A stretch of 48,137 nt of DNA from Flavobacterium oncorhynchi (GCF_002217355.1 NZ_MUHA01000009.1:1-48137), one strand, 5' to 3'; numbered from the stretch's first letter, positions 1 to 9,542 are shown. Notes: generated by a model from the letters alone, not told the origin. A program made the numbers and translations.

Positions 1-660
1 AAATAAGATTTAACAAAAAAAGTCGTAAAAGCCTAAATTAATATTCTATTAACAGCCTCATTTTAAACATAACATAATTATAAGTACTTATAATTTTATT
101 TTTCACATACAAAATAAAAAAAGCAGAAAACACGATCAAAAAAGAATACACTTTACTTTGTTTTACTTTTTTTATTTCGAATTATAAATGACCTTATTTG
201 AATTTTATCTCAAAACCTTACGTTTTACACTTCAATCAATTATGATATATTCTTCTTTTTAAAATAGCTCTTTAGCCGTAACCTTTTATAGAATAATTGA
301 ACTCTGATTTGGAGATGTCTCATAACAAATTATCAATTGTCATTTTGCTAACTATTATATTTACATTGATAAACATGTAAATACAAATATCTTTACTTAA
401 ATCTGACTTATTTATACACCTAAAAAACAATCTGCTTATAGCCGTATTAAACAACTTTCTTCTCTTGTTAAAAGACAAGTAGTAAAAAGATCTAGTCGAT
501 CTAAACAATAAATTTTCAAAAAATGAATGCTCCGATGAAAAGAAAAAAAGAAATTACCAAAACAGGTTGAAAAAGAAAATAAACGAAGAAAAACAAACCT
601 TAAAACTAAAATAAGTTTTAAAATTAAATATTTGAAACACGCGCTCAGATAGGCGCTCAA
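1..660. other. Gene-free AT-rich stretch
   Basis: I see no supportable gene here on either strand. The short open frames are low-complexity Lys/Ile/Phe/Leu-rich strings without a credible N-terminus or domain. No tRNA or rRNA signature was found. The stretch ends at a strong hairpin at 667-702 with U-rich flanks on both sides, so something may be transcribed toward it from the left, but I found no TAnnTTTG promoter box to support an RNA gene. Confidence 0.6.
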
Positions 661-666
661 ATAAAA

Positions 667-710
667 AAAAGGTTATTTCACTTCGTCGTGAGATAACCTT
701 TTCTTCTTTT
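667..710 (+). terminator. Bidirectional intrinsic terminator
   Basis: AAAAGGTTAT (667-676) pairs with ATAACCTTTT (693-702), and the stem continues through a U.G pair and TCAC/GTGA to a six-base loop. A T-rich tract follows on the plus strand (701-710). On the minus strand the flank is a run of eight T. It could end an unseen plus-strand transcript or back up the ribB terminator. Confidence 0.65.
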
Positions 711-741
711 TGTTTGCATATAACGAATATGATCCAAAAAT

Positions 742-775
742 AAAAAATCCTTCTAAATATATTTGAAGGATTTCT
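742..775 (-). terminator. Terminator of ribB
   Basis: AAATCCTTC (745-753) and GAAGGATTT (765-773) form a 9-bp stem around an AT loop. Read on the minus strand it is followed by a T-rich run. It lies about 40 bp past the ribB stop codon, as expected for an intrinsic terminator. Confidence 0.7.
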
Positions 776-812
776 TTAAGTAGTTTCCGGAAATTATTAC
801 AAATACAAAAAA

Positions 813-1946
813 CTAGTATTTAACGTACTCTTTAATTTCTAATCCGTATCCGATCATACCGACACGTTTGGTTTGTTCTGAATTCGACAATAATCTAATT
901 TTGGAGATATCAATATCGTGCAATATCTGTGCACCAATACCAAAATCTTTAGTATCCATCTTTATTTGTGGTGCTTTGAATTCGCCTTCAGCCTGTAAAA
1001 CTTTCAATTCTAACAAACGGTTTATGAAGTCTGTTGGCGGAGCCTCCTGATTGATAAACAAAACAGCTCCTTTGCCTTCCTGATTGATCAATTGAAACAT
1101 GCTATCCAGCTTTTTGTCAGCATCATTGGTAAGCGTACCCAATATATCATTATTTATTGTTGTAGAATTGATTCGCGTTAGAATTGGTTCCCCAACATTC
1201 CAAGTTCCTTTGGTAAGCGCAATGTGGATTTGTTTGTTAGTTGTTTGCTGATAAGCCCTAAGTCTAAACGTTCCAAAACGGGTTTCAATATCAAAATCTT
1301 CTTTCTTCACAATCAGGCTGTCATGCTGCATTCTATAGGCAACAAGCGCTTCGATGGAAACTAATTTCAAATTAAATTTTTTAGCAACTTCTGCCAATTG
1401 CGGCAATCTTGCCATAGTGCCATCGTCATTCATGACTTCGACAATCACTCCGGCAGATTTAAATCCGGCCAAGCGGGCAAAATCAATCGCAGCCTCAGTA
1501 TGTCCTGTTCTTCTTAAAACACCACCTTGTTTGGCAATTAATGGAAATATATGCCCTGGACGTGCCAGATCATGAGGCTTTGTATCCTGACTCACTAATG
1601 AAAGTACCGTTTTGGCTCTGTCAGAAGCAGATATTCCTGTGCTTACATCACTTCCTTTAAAATCTACTGAAACAGTAAAGGCTGTTTCCAACGGATCCGT
1701 GTTGTTAGTTACCATCTTGTGTAATCCAAGCTCATTACAACGACTTTCTGCTAAAGGCACACATATTAAACCACGTCCATGTGTAGCCATAAAGTTGATC
1801 ATTTCAGGCGTTGCTTTTTCTGCAGCTGCTAAAAAATCACCTTCGTTTTCACGATCTTCATCGTCAACTACAATGATTATCTTTCCTTGGCGAATATCTT
1901 CAATTGCTTCTTCTATTGTATTAAGCTTTATTTTTTCGGTAGACAT
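813..1946 (-). CDS. ribB: 3,4-dihydroxy-2-butanone-4-phosphate synthase with degenerate GTP cyclohydrolase II-like C-domain
   Basis: Cytosolic riboflavin-pathway enzyme of 377 residues. The N-terminal half (about 1-205) is a complete RibB domain that converts ribulose 5-phosphate to 3,4-dihydroxy-2-butanone 4-phosphate. The acidic metal-binding motif DDEDRENEGD is at residues 28-37, followed by HGRGLICVPL, RPGHIFPL and the RTGHTEAA motif. The C-terminal half aligns by eye to GTP cyclohydrolase II (FGTFRLRAY, then DFGIGAQIL) but lacks the zinc-binding cysteines: the expected LGSLRCDCG-like segment reads DILGTLTNDA, and the QEGRG motif reads QEAPP. So GTP cyclohydrolase activity is unlikely, as in RibBX proteins, and a separate RibA is expected elsewhere. 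I chose the ATG at 1946 (MSTEK) because family similarity begins there; an upstream in-frame ATG at 2000 would add 18 low-complexity residues. No FMN riboswitch is evident upstream. Confidence 0.93.
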   Translation of the reverse strand: MSTEKIKLNTIEEAIEDIRQGKIIIVVDDEDRENEGDFLAAAEKATPEMINFMATHGRGLICVPLAESRCNELGLHKMVTNNTDPLETAFTVSVDFKGSDVSTGISASDRAKTVLSLVSQDTKPHDLARPGHIFPLIAKQGGVLRRTGHTEAAIDFARLAGFKSAGVIVEVMNDDGTMARLPQLAEVAKKFNLKLVSIEALVAYRMQHDSLIVKKEDFDIETRFGTFRLRAYQQTTNKQIHIALTKGTWNVGEPILTRINSTTINNDILGTLTNDADKKLDSMFQLINQEGKGAVLFINQEAPPTDFINRLLELKVLQAEGEFKAPQIKMDTKDFGIGAQILHDIDISKIRLLSNSEQTKRVGMIGYGLEIKEYVKY

Positions 1947-2081
1947 GATGGCAGTGTTTGGTTTTGAGATGGATATTATGTTCGTATTGAATATTATCAA
2001 TAAATCGTTAAGTCAATAAAAATAGGCCGCAGTACACGATTTATTCAGAACATCCAATCTCTAATTTATTTTTTCGAGGGT

Positions 2082-2089
2082 CAAAAATA
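2082..2089 (-). promoter_or_regulatory. Possible -7 box for ribB
   Basis: CAAAAATA on the plus strand gives TATTTTTG on the minus strand, matching the Bacteroidota -7 consensus TAnnTTTG about 135 bp before the ribB start. No TTG-type -33 box is seen at the expected distance, so this is tentative. Confidence 0.3.
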
Positions 2090-2199
2090 ACGATTAAAAT
2101 TCTAATCTAAAAGAATTGTTTTTCAGGTAATTCACATAACTTTTTTCATTAGCAAGACTCTATCAAATATTTCGGTAAGCCGCATTAATGTCTTTAAAA

Positions 2200-2236
2200 A
2201 TGAAAAGGGACAGCAAAATGCTAATCCCTTTCTTAT
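2200..2236 (-). terminator. Terminator of the amidohydrolase/TlpA operon
   Basis: AAAGGGA (2204-2210) pairs with TCCCTTT (2225-2231), with an inner GCA/TGC pairing in the loop. On the minus strand the hairpin is followed by TTTTCATTTTT. It sits just after the stop of the thioredoxin-domain gene and closes the leftward Sus-like operon. Confidence 0.65.
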
Positions 2237-2241
2237 GTAAA

Positions 2242-2664
2242 TTATTTAACTCCTGCTTCTTTAAACCATTTTCTTATTCCTTCATCAGATGGCCTTAGCG
2301 CATTTGGGTCGACGATATTGCCTTGCGGATCAAGTAAAATAAATCTCGGAATACCACTTACTTCATAAGCTTTCTCGAAAGAATCATCACCATTAGCGAA
2401 TAACTGCACACCGGTCAATTGAAGATCTGTTACCATTTTTTTCCATTTATCACGATCTTTTACACGGTCGACAGAAATACTAACAAAGTTTATATTTTGA
2501 TCGTGAAACTCTTTTTCCAAAACCTTAAGAAAAGGGATTTCTTTTTTACATGGCCCGCACCAAGTAGCCCATAAATCGATATAAACAAATTTTCCTTTTA
2601 GATCGTCTAAGGAAGTTTTACCTCCATTGAAGTTTTCAAAATTGACGAATTTTGGAGAAGCCAT
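2242..2664 (-). CDS. TlpA-type thioredoxin domain, C-terminal part of a split gene
   Basis: 140 residues forming a TlpA/ResA-like thioredoxin domain. The redox motif WCGPC has cysteines at 36 and 39, and the cis-Pro loop (SGIPRF) is conserved. Such domains reduce disulfides in the periplasm. The frame is the same as that of the upstream 202-residue ORF and the two are separated only by one TGA codon, directly followed by this ATG (TGAATG). In related proteins the sequence normally continues through this point, often with Gly where the stop is (GGA to TGA would be a single change; inferred). Alone this piece has no signal peptide, so it would stay in the cytoplasm. It is either the remnant of a nonsense-mutated gene or a translationally coupled second product. 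Confidence 0.75.
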   Translation of the reverse strand: MASPKFVNFENFNGGKTSLDDLKGKFVYIDLWATWCGPCKKEIPFLKVLEKEFHDQNINFVSISVDRVKDRDKWKKMVTDLQLTGVQLFANGDDSFEKAYEVSGIPRFILLDPQGNIVDPNALRPSDEGIRKWFKEAGVK

Positions 2665-3273
2665 TCATTTTGGCAGAATTTTATCCTGATGCTTTTTTAA
2701 TCCTGTAGTTTTATTATATCTGTCTACACTACTTTTTTTAAAATCTTCAAAATCCTTTTCTTCAAGAGCAATAAAAGATGCGTCTAACCCTTTGGTTTCT
2801 TTGAGTATTTTTTGGTAACCAGCAACAATTTCATCTATTTTTTTGGTAAACTCATCGTTACCTAATTTAAATATAGATTTATCTGCAGTTGCTTTTTCAG
2901 AATATAAGGCTTTCCTAAATAGATATTTATTTGGTATTTCTCCCTTTCCTTTAAAATCCATTGTTTCATCCCATTGTTTGGTATCAAAAGTAATCTTCAT
3001 ATTATAACCATTTTTGAAGTAAAAAAAGCCTTGCTCTCTACCGTCAAACATTCCGTAAAAACCTTCCTTTACCTTCAATGTGTCTGCAAAAGAACCATCT
3101 TTGTTAACATTGATTCTTTTTATTTTAGTTCTGCCCTTAAACACAATCAAAGAATCTGAGTTTTTCTCTGTTATTTTTCCAAAAAGACGTACATAATCAT
3201 TTGCAGCTTTTTGCGCAAAAGTATTTATATTAAAAACGAAGGCTATGATGCCTAAACAATACCATTTTTTCAT
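2665..3273 (-). CDS. N-terminal, signal-peptide-bearing part of a split TlpA-family protein
   Basis: 202 residues starting with a Sec signal peptide (about 1-20, ending NTFAQ), followed by the beta-rich N-terminal domain commonly found before the thioredoxin domain in periplasmic TlpA-family proteins of Bacteroidota. The ORF ends ILPK-TGA. The next codon in the same frame is the ATG of the thioredoxin domain, and together the two parts give about 343 residues, the usual size for a full-length member. The ORF lies 41 bp after the amidohydrolase and is last in the Sus-like operon. No redox cysteine pair remains in this part, so it cannot act as a thioredoxin by itself. A sequencing error at the TGA is a further possibility. 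Confidence 0.7.
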   Translation of the reverse strand: MKKWYCLGIIAFVFNINTFAQKAANDYVRLFGKITEKNSDSLIVFKGRTKIKRINVNKDGSFADTLKVKEGFYGMFDGREQGFFYFKNGYNMKITFDTKQWDETMDFKGKGEIPNKYLFRKALYSEKATADKSIFKLGNDEFTKKIDEIVAGYQKILKETKGLDASFIALEEKDFEDFKKSSVDRYNKTTGLKKHQDKILPK

Positions 3274-3314
3274 TATATTTTATAATTTATTTCGTTAATA
3301 AGTTTTAGAATTAT

Positions 3315-4559
3315 TTATTTTTTTTCAGTGTAAATAATTCCTGATTTAATGGTCATAAAACCATCTTGTAAATTTTCGATCTGCTTTACAGGATCTGAAT
3401 TTGTGATATAAAGATCTGCTCGTTTCCCTATAGCAATAACACCTCTATCGTCTACTCCAATACTTTCTGCCCCTATTATTGTGGCACTTATTAGAACATC
3501 CTTGTTTGTAAAACCACAATCGTTTGTCAGAATCTTTATTTCTTTGAATAATGGAACAACATGATCTTTTTCAAATAAATAAGGCCAATCTGTTCCAGTA
3601 GATACCTTGACACCAAGTTCATGAGCTCTTTTAGTTACTGTTACACCAGTATAAAGCTTATTATTGTTTCCAATATAATTGGTAGCATCCAATATTACGT
3701 TGTTGTTTTTCATCAGCAATAAGAGCTTATCGAGTTTTTTTTCATCAATAACTGGTCTTTTAGAACGATTCATTTCTTCAACTGCAGAGTCATAAGGAAT
3801 ATCAAACGCATGAGACATACTGTTTACTCTCGCGTTGGCAATATCAGTGGGCGTGGCAGGAAAAACTGCAGCATGGCTCCAACTTTGTAATCCCTGAAGT
3901 TTTGCCTCCTTTACAATTTTTTCAACAAGATCCGAGGTCAAGTCTGAATATATTTTTATTCCAGTAACCCCAGCTCCTTTAGCTTCTGCAACAGCAATTT
4001 TGATATCCGTTTTCTCTGTAATAGTTTGCTCCCAGGGTGTATCACTTTTATCTTTGTAATACTTTCTCATTGAATCGAAATAGGCTGATCCTCCAAACTG
4101 AGCTGCATAAAAAATGGACGGTGCTGGCAGTTGATTGAGGGCGCTGGCACGTTTATAGTCTGCTAGAATAATTGCATTTCCAGTCATGTCTCTTACAGAA
4201 GTAATTCCGGCATAGATCATTTTGGAGAGTTGATCCTGCATGTATTTATTGTTTTTTGCTCTGTCTGGATCGGGTTGCGTGGCTAAATGAACATGTGAAT
4301 CAATTAGGCCGGGCATCACATATTTCCCAGTAATATCAATTACATCGGATCCAGGATATTTAGTAAGATCATCAGTATACAAAATGTCTTTGATCTTATC
4401 TCCTTCCATTACAATACTTCCTTTCTTGCTATTAAATTTATTATCAAAAATAAATCCGTTTTTAAGAATAGTAATTTTTAAATTTCCTTTAGTTTGCGAA
4501 TACCCCGTAAGTATTGTACAGACTAAAAACCAACAGATAAGAAGTTGTTTTTTCTTCAT
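3315..4559 (-). CDS. Secreted amidohydrolase (imidazolonepropionase-related)
   Basis: 414 residues with a Sec signal peptide (about 1-21, ending TGYSQ), so probably periplasmic. It is a metal-dependent amidohydrolase of the imidazolonepropionase/prolidase-like group. The metal ligands visible are H89 and H91 in the SHVHLA motif, K202 in GIKIY (candidate carboxylated Lys), H229 (SWSHA), H250 (SMSHAF) and D324 (STGTDWP). The C-terminus carries the typical GKRADLYI strand that returns to the small beta-sandwich. Substrate is unknown; relatives cleave cyclic amides or dipeptides. It lies 79 bp after the SusD gene and ahead of the TlpA gene, suggesting it processes whatever the SusCD pair imports. 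Confidence 0.85.
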   Translation of the reverse strand: MKKKQLLICWFLVCTILTGYSQTKGNLKITILKNGFIFDNKFNSKKGSIVMEGDKIKDILYTDDLTKYPGSDVIDITGKYVMPGLIDSHVHLATQPDPDRAKNNKYMQDQLSKMIYAGITSVRDMTGNAIILADYKRASALNQLPAPSIFYAAQFGGSAYFDSMRKYYKDKSDTPWEQTITEKTDIKIAVAEAKGAGVTGIKIYSDLTSDLVEKIVKEAKLQGLQSWSHAAVFPATPTDIANARVNSMSHAFDIPYDSAVEEMNRSKRPVIDEKKLDKLLLLMKNNNVILDATNYIGNNNKLYTGVTVTKRAHELGVKVSTGTDWPYLFEKDHVVPLFKEIKILTNDCGFTNKDVLISATIIGAESIGVDDRGVIAIGKRADLYITNSDPVKQIENLQDGFMTIKSGIIYTEKK

Positions 4560-4638
4560 TTTTTTAGGTGTCTATATTTTTTGAAAATGTAATAATGAGC
4601 CCACTTATTTAAACAGAAATGCGGGCTCGATATGTCTT

Positions 4639-6039
4639 TTAGTATCCAGGATTTTGTGGAATTCCCGAACGATCTATTTCTGTTTGCGGAATCGGTAAAG
4701 CAAATCGATCTGCTTTAGGCGCTAAACCACCACCGACAACTCTGGTAAAACCTAAGCCAAGTCTCTTTAGTTCTGTGAATCTAAATCCTTCAAATGCCAG
4801 CTCCCTCCTGCGTTCGTTTAGGATTTCTTTATTCAAATCTGCTCCTAAAAAGTCACCTAAACCTCTTGCGTTTCTAAGTTTATTGAGATTCACCAACGCT
4901 ACTGCACTGTTATTTTCCTTTAAATATGATTCTGCCAATATGAGATACATTTCTGGTACTCTTATTAATTTAAGATCTATATTTCCGGGATCAAATGTTG
5001 CGGCGTTTGTTGTTCTCGTTCCAGCCTGCTTCTTTGGGAAATAGCTTCCTTTGACTGTAGGATGAGTTTTAAAGTATACTGAGAATCGGAGATCTTTATT
5101 CTGATCGTAGAGACTTATCAAATCATTTGATACTAAATAAGGATAACTTGACATTACTGGAATAGCAAAGATTCCTGCAGTATACTGTGTTTCGTTATTT
5201 TCAAATCGAATTCTAAACATAATCTCACCAGAATCATCTTTATCCCATTCTTTTTGGAGTGCCGCAAGGGTAGTATCTAATTTATATCTCGTATCTGTCA
5301 GGGCTAAATTAGCATATACAATAGCATTTTTGTAATCGCCTGTTTCATGAGACACGCGTGCCAGCAATGCATAAATAGCTGTTTTTGATATTCGGTAAGA
5401 ATTAACCGTATTGGCAGCTAGAGGCGCAGCTTCATTCAAATCGGCCAGAATGTAATTGATAACTTCAGCTGAAGTATTTCGGGGCTTAATATCTAAAAGC
5501 GCATCTGTTTCAAATCGATACGGTACTGCCAATGCTGTTTTATTAGTATTGTAAGCCGGAGCATAAAAGCGGTATAAATTATAATACAAAAGTGCTCTTA
5601 TACCTAATGCTTCTCCTAAAAATACATTTTTATTGGCAAGTGTACTTTTTCTGGCTTGTCTAATTATAGTATTAACATTGTTTAGAGCCTGATACGATAT
5701 TTTCCAAAATCCTTCGATATTTCCTGTTGTGCTGGTATATGCGAGCGGATAAATGTTTTCTAAACTGCCATCAAAGGAATAGTCTTTTGAATTGGATGAA
5801 CCTACTACATCATCGCTGATGGCTTCCGGAATACTGTAAATTCCATGGGAATAACCGAAAAAATCCTGTTTCATAACCCCGTAAACGCCATCTAGAGCAC
5901 TCCTAAAACCGCCATCTGTCTGAAAAAGAGTTTCAGGTGATAATTCATCTAAGGGTTCTTTATTTATAATATCATCAGTACATGCACTTAAAAAAGTAAC
6001 CAGTACTGTGGCAAATAATAATTTTATATTTGTTTTCAT
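4639..6039 (-). CDS. RagB/SusD family outer-membrane lipoprotein
   Basis: 466 residues. The lipoprotein signal ends in LSAC with Cys20 as the lipidation site, followed by TDD, an acidic start that fits surface export. The mature part has the SusD/RagB plan: an N-terminal segment with EPLDELSPETLF, TPR-like helices in the middle (GEALGIRALLYYNLYRFY), and the C-terminal PEMYLILAESYLKEN and NERRRELAFEGFR blocks. SusD proteins cap the SusC channel and bind the substrate. It lies 99 bp downstream of the SusC gene in the same direction. Because no glycoside hydrolase is in this operon, the ligand may be a peptide or other non-sugar; that is inference. Confidence 0.92.
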   Translation of the reverse strand: MKTNIKLLFATVLVTFLSACTDDIINKEPLDELSPETLFQTDGGFRSALDGVYGVMKQDFFGYSHGIYSIPEAISDDVVGSSNSKDYSFDGSLENIYPLAYTSTTGNIEGFWKISYQALNNVNTIIRQARKSTLANKNVFLGEALGIRALLYYNLYRFYAPAYNTNKTALAVPYRFETDALLDIKPRNTSAEVINYILADLNEAAPLAANTVNSYRISKTAIYALLARVSHETGDYKNAIVYANLALTDTRYKLDTTLAALQKEWDKDDSGEIMFRIRFENNETQYTAGIFAIPVMSSYPYLVSNDLISLYDQNKDLRFSVYFKTHPTVKGSYFPKKQAGTRTTNAATFDPGNIDLKLIRVPEMYLILAESYLKENNSAVALVNLNKLRNARGLGDFLGADLNKEILNERRRELAFEGFRFTELKRLGLGFTRVVGGGLAPKADRFALPIPQTEIDRSGIPQNPGY

Positions 6040-6138
6040 CTATTCTATTGTGTTTATTTTATCTGTCCTGTAGAATTTGATTTTTCTATTGTCTGATATG
6101 CCTTGCTATGAAAATGCATACTTAAACTATCCGCTTTC

Positions 6139-9100
6139 TTAAAAATTAACATTAGCCCCAAATGAGTATCCTCTAACAATAGAAGAAGAAAGTCCAATTC
6201 CCCCCGCTGCGGTAGCATATTCAGGATCTATATAACTGACAGCTGATTTAGTGAAAAGATTTTGCCCTTGAAGAAAAAATCTAAGACGCTCTACTCCTAT
6301 TTTTTTTGCTACTTCTTTGTCAATAGAATATCCAATCATAATATTTTTCAATTTTATATAGCTGGCATTTTCAAGAAATTGAGAGGATGCTTTATAATCT
6401 GATACCATTGATGCTGTCGGTCTTACTAAGTACACTTGTCTTATCGCTAAATCGGACTGGTCACCTGGATTTTTCCATGCATTCGCCACATTAACATGCT
6501 GGTTAAATGCAGGATTATTGTATAAATTATAAACTCCATCATTTAATACATAATGTCCTGCAGCATATGAAATCAAGAAAGACATATCTACATTTTTATA
6601 CTTAAAAGTGTTTGTCAAACCTCCGTAGTACTTAGGAATCGAAGTTTTATTAATAACTTGTCTAAGATTATTAATTTCGGCAGTGTTAGAATTGGTTCTG
6701 TTAGTATTAAAATCTACTAATTTTCCATCTACTGCTCGGTATTGATTGAAGCCGGTTACTGGATTTACTCCTGCCCAATCCACAATATAAAAAGATCTTA
6801 TTGCACTTCCTGCCTTAAAGACAGTAGATCCTGAGTTTGATAAAATATCTTTATCGTCTGATAAGGATAAAACCGTTCCTTTATTATTAGCAAAATTAAA
6901 ATCCGTTGTCCATGTAAAACTCTGATTTTTGATATTTACAGTGTGCAGGCTGATTTCTATACCTTCATTTCTGAAATCTCCAATATTAGAAACAAGTTCT
7001 GAGAAACCTGAAGTAAGCGGTATTGGCTTATTGTTTAAAAGGTCTTTTGTAGTTCTAACATAATAATCAACTGTTCCGGTAATTCGATTATTAAAGAAAC
7101 CGTAATCGATACCAGCGTTTACATTAAAGTTTTTCTCCCACGTTAAATCTTCATTTTCACCTCTGGTCAGATATGGAGCTGTGCTTCCCGCATAAGTAAT
7201 CTGACTTCTGTAACCATACAATGATTGAGAAGCAAAATCACCAATAAAATCGTTTCCAGAAGTTCCAACACTAGCTCTCAATTTTAAGGAGCTTACTGTT
7301 TTATTTCCATTAAGTAAATCTTTATGCATATCCCATGAAGACCCTACGGACCAGAAATTGGCATATTTATTATTGTTCCCAAAACGAGAAGAACCATCTC
7401 TTCTGAATGAAAGTGAAAGGTTATAACTATTATTGAAGGTATAATTTAGTCGGGAAAAATACGAAAGTGAACCTGCTTGAGATTTTCGTTCTGTGATCGC
7501 ACCAACGGTTTTCGCAGCACTTATTGTCTGGACAGCGTCAGAACTAAAATCCTTTGCTGTCACGGAAAAACTGTTGGTCTCACTCTCATTTACTTCATAC
7601 CCCATAACCATATCAAATGCATGCTTTTGAAATGTATGTGCTAAAGTAGCTGTCAGTGTTCCAGTGTAATTATTGCTGTCACCGGTATTGTAAGTAAGCG
7701 CACCTCCGTTAACAATCACATTTTCATAACTATTGTTTTTAGAGGTATTGAAATTAGCTCCTAAAATACCATTTAAGGTTAACCATTTTACTGGTATATA
7801 GGTAAGATTTGCGCTTCCTCCAATATTTTTTCGGTTGCCATTTACATTTGTATTGTCTCTTACAAATATTGGATTATAAGGAACTCCGGTAGAATTACCA
7901 ACATCTAATAATCGCAATGAATTTCCAGCATCATCTTTAATGGCCAGCCAAGGATTTAAAAGAAAGGCATTTGAAAATGGCGATCCCACTATACGTTTAT
8001 CCTCTTCATTTACGTTTCCAAAATTTCCCGAAAATCCTACTTTTAATTTTCTGCTCAAATCATAGTCTACGCGCATTGACACGGTGTACCTTTTATATTG
8101 ACCGCCAAAAATATTATTGACATTATTATAGGTAAGCGAAGTGTAATAATTAGCCTTGTCCGACCCGCCTGAAAAAGAAATATCATTTTCACGATTGATT
8201 TCGTTAGTTAATAATAAATCTGCCCAATTTACATTCTGACCAGAAGCCCTTCTTTTTTGAAGTAAGGCAGGAGTTGTTTTATAGAATCCCAATGACTCTT
8301 CAAAATCTAACTTTTGAGAAGCATTCATTAAGTCATTAGTAAAAGACTGATCTGCATATTTAACTCCTAAACGGCTGTTGAAAGCAATCTTTAATTTTGT
8401 ATTTCTGGTACCTCTTTTTGTAGTAACGATCAGAACTCCATTTGTTCCTTTAGATCCATAAATGGAAGTTGCGGCGGCATCTTTCAGAATACTAATATCC
8501 TGTATATCGGCTGCATTTAGCATAAATGCATCTAAACCAGATCTTGGCATCTGCACACCGTCTACTACAATCAATGGCTCTGTACTGGCGCTTATAGAAC
8601 CTACACCACGCAGCAGCATAGTTGGTGGTGAATCTGGAGAAGAAAAACTTTCCTGAACAAACAAACCTGGAACTACACCAATCAATGCATCGGCAAATGA
8701 TACATTTTGGGTATTCTGCAATACCTTTGTGTCTAATTTTGTTACAGCTCCTGTAATTTTATCACGGCTCATTTTTCCATATCCTACTAAAACGAGCTCA
8801 TTTAATTCATTTGCAGTTGGTTCAAGAGTAACATTGAGAACTAGCTGATCTTTAATCTTTATTTTTTTTGCGGCAAAACCTAAAAAACTAAAACTCACCA
8901 CATCGCCTTCATTTGCCATTATTTGATATTTTCCTTCAAAATCAGTGACCGTACCCATCTTGTTATCGTTTACTAAAATGGTTACTCCAATTATAGGCAG
9001 TCCCATATTATCAGTAACTATTCCAGAGATTTTTCTTTGGCTAATGACCGGGCTGCTCCCATTAACAGACGAAACTGCTGCTTTATGATTTAATGCAATA

Positions 9101-9444
9101 ACAATCAATTTGTTATTTACAAATTCTGCTTTGTAATTATCACCAATCAATTCTTTTATAACTGCCATTACCTCAGCGTTATTTACTGTTATATTCACCA
9201 TTCTATGTGAATCAAAAACGTCATCACTATAGAAAAATTCTATATTGGTTTTTTTTGTAATTGTTTTTAAAACAGATGCTATAGACTTGTTTCTTGTGTT
9301 TATAGTTACCTTTTGTGCAGAAGCAAAAGCAACTATATTAAAAAGAAATATTGATAATATTATGGATTTCCTCATGATGCTAAGAAAATTATCCCAAAGC
9401 GCGGATTTTACCCCACAATCTTTTGCGGATAGGTTTTTTTTCAT
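6139..9444 (-). CDS. SusC/RagA family TonB-linked outer-membrane transporter with STN domain
   Basis: About 1101 residues from the ATG at 9444 (MKKNLSAK). A second candidate start at 9375 (MRKSII) would place the signal peptide right at the N-terminus; the open frame also extends upstream to 9525 without support. Order of domains: signal peptide ending AFASAQ, STN (secretin/TonB short N-terminal) domain, carboxypeptidase-D-like regulatory domain (KISGIVTDNMGLPIIGV), TonB-box-like ELVLVGYG, plug (LLRGVGSISASTEPLIVVDG, DAAATSIYGSKGTNGVL) and a large barrel ending in the aromatic NVNF. The STN domain indicates signalling to the FecR protein encoded just upstream. It imports the ligand captured by the adjacent SusD. 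Confidence 0.93.
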   Translation of the reverse strand: MKKNLSAKDCGVKSALWDNFLSIMRKSIILSIFLFNIVAFASAQKVTINTRNKSIASVLKTITKKTNIEFFYSDDVFDSHRMVNITVNNAEVMAVIKELIGDNYKAEFVNNKLIVIALNHKAAVSSVNGSSPVISQRKISGIVTDNMGLPIIGVTILVNDNKMGTVTDFEGKYQIMANEGDVVSFSFLGFAAKKIKIKDQLVLNVTLEPTANELNELVLVGYGKMSRDKITGAVTKLDTKVLQNTQNVSFADALIGVVPGLFVQESFSSPDSPPTMLLRGVGSISASTEPLIVVDGVQMPRSGLDAFMLNAADIQDISILKDAAATSIYGSKGTNGVLIVTTKRGTRNTKLKIAFNSRLGVKYADQSFTNDLMNASQKLDFEESLGFYKTTPALLQKRRASGQNVNWADLLLTNEINRENDISFSGGSDKANYYTSLTYNNVNNIFGGQYKRYTVSMRVDYDLSRKLKVGFSGNFGNVNEEDKRIVGSPFSNAFLLNPWLAIKDDAGNSLRLLDVGNSTGVPYNPIFVRDNTNVNGNRKNIGGSANLTYIPVKWLTLNGILGANFNTSKNNSYENVIVNGGALTYNTGDSNNYTGTLTATLAHTFQKHAFDMVMGYEVNESETNSFSVTAKDFSSDAVQTISAAKTVGAITERKSQAGSLSYFSRLNYTFNNSYNLSLSFRRDGSSRFGNNNKYANFWSVGSSWDMHKDLLNGNKTVSSLKLRASVGTSGNDFIGDFASQSLYGYRSQITYAGSTAPYLTRGENEDLTWEKNFNVNAGIDYGFFNNRITGTVDYYVRTTKDLLNNKPIPLTSGFSELVSNIGDFRNEGIEISLHTVNIKNQSFTWTTDFNFANNKGTVLSLSDDKDILSNSGSTVFKAGSAIRSFYIVDWAGVNPVTGFNQYRAVDGKLVDFNTNRTNSNTAEINNLRQVINKTSIPKYYGGLTNTFKYKNVDMSFLISYAAGHYVLNDGVYNLYNNPAFNQHVNVANAWKNPGDQSDLAIRQVYLVRPTASMVSDYKASSQFLENASYIKLKNIMIGYSIDKEVAKKIGVERLRFFLQGQNLFTKSAVSYIDPEYATAAGGIGLSSSIVRGYSFGANVNF

Positions 9445-9542
9445 ACTTTTAAAATGTTTTGGTTGGTTAATTGATTTCGAACTCTTTTTTTCGACTGAAC
9501 AAATACTAGCCGGGAAATGGTGCAAACATTTTCCGGTTTTTT

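Noticed and set aside
320..660. Two small minus-strand ORFs (62 and 74 codons)
   Set aside because: Low-complexity Phe/Leu/Lys/Ile composition, mutual overlap and no recognisable domain or promoter.
813..1946. Annotating the gene as bifunctional ribBA
   Set aside because: The C-terminal half lacks the zinc cysteines and catalytic motifs of GTP cyclohydrolase II.
1354..2019. Plus-strand ORFs opposite ribB
   Set aside because: They are antisense shadows of a clear family member on the minus strand.
1947..2140. FMN riboswitch upstream of ribB
   Set aside because: I looked for the conserved RFN-element blocks on the minus strand and did not find them; the leader is AT-rich and unstructured by eye.
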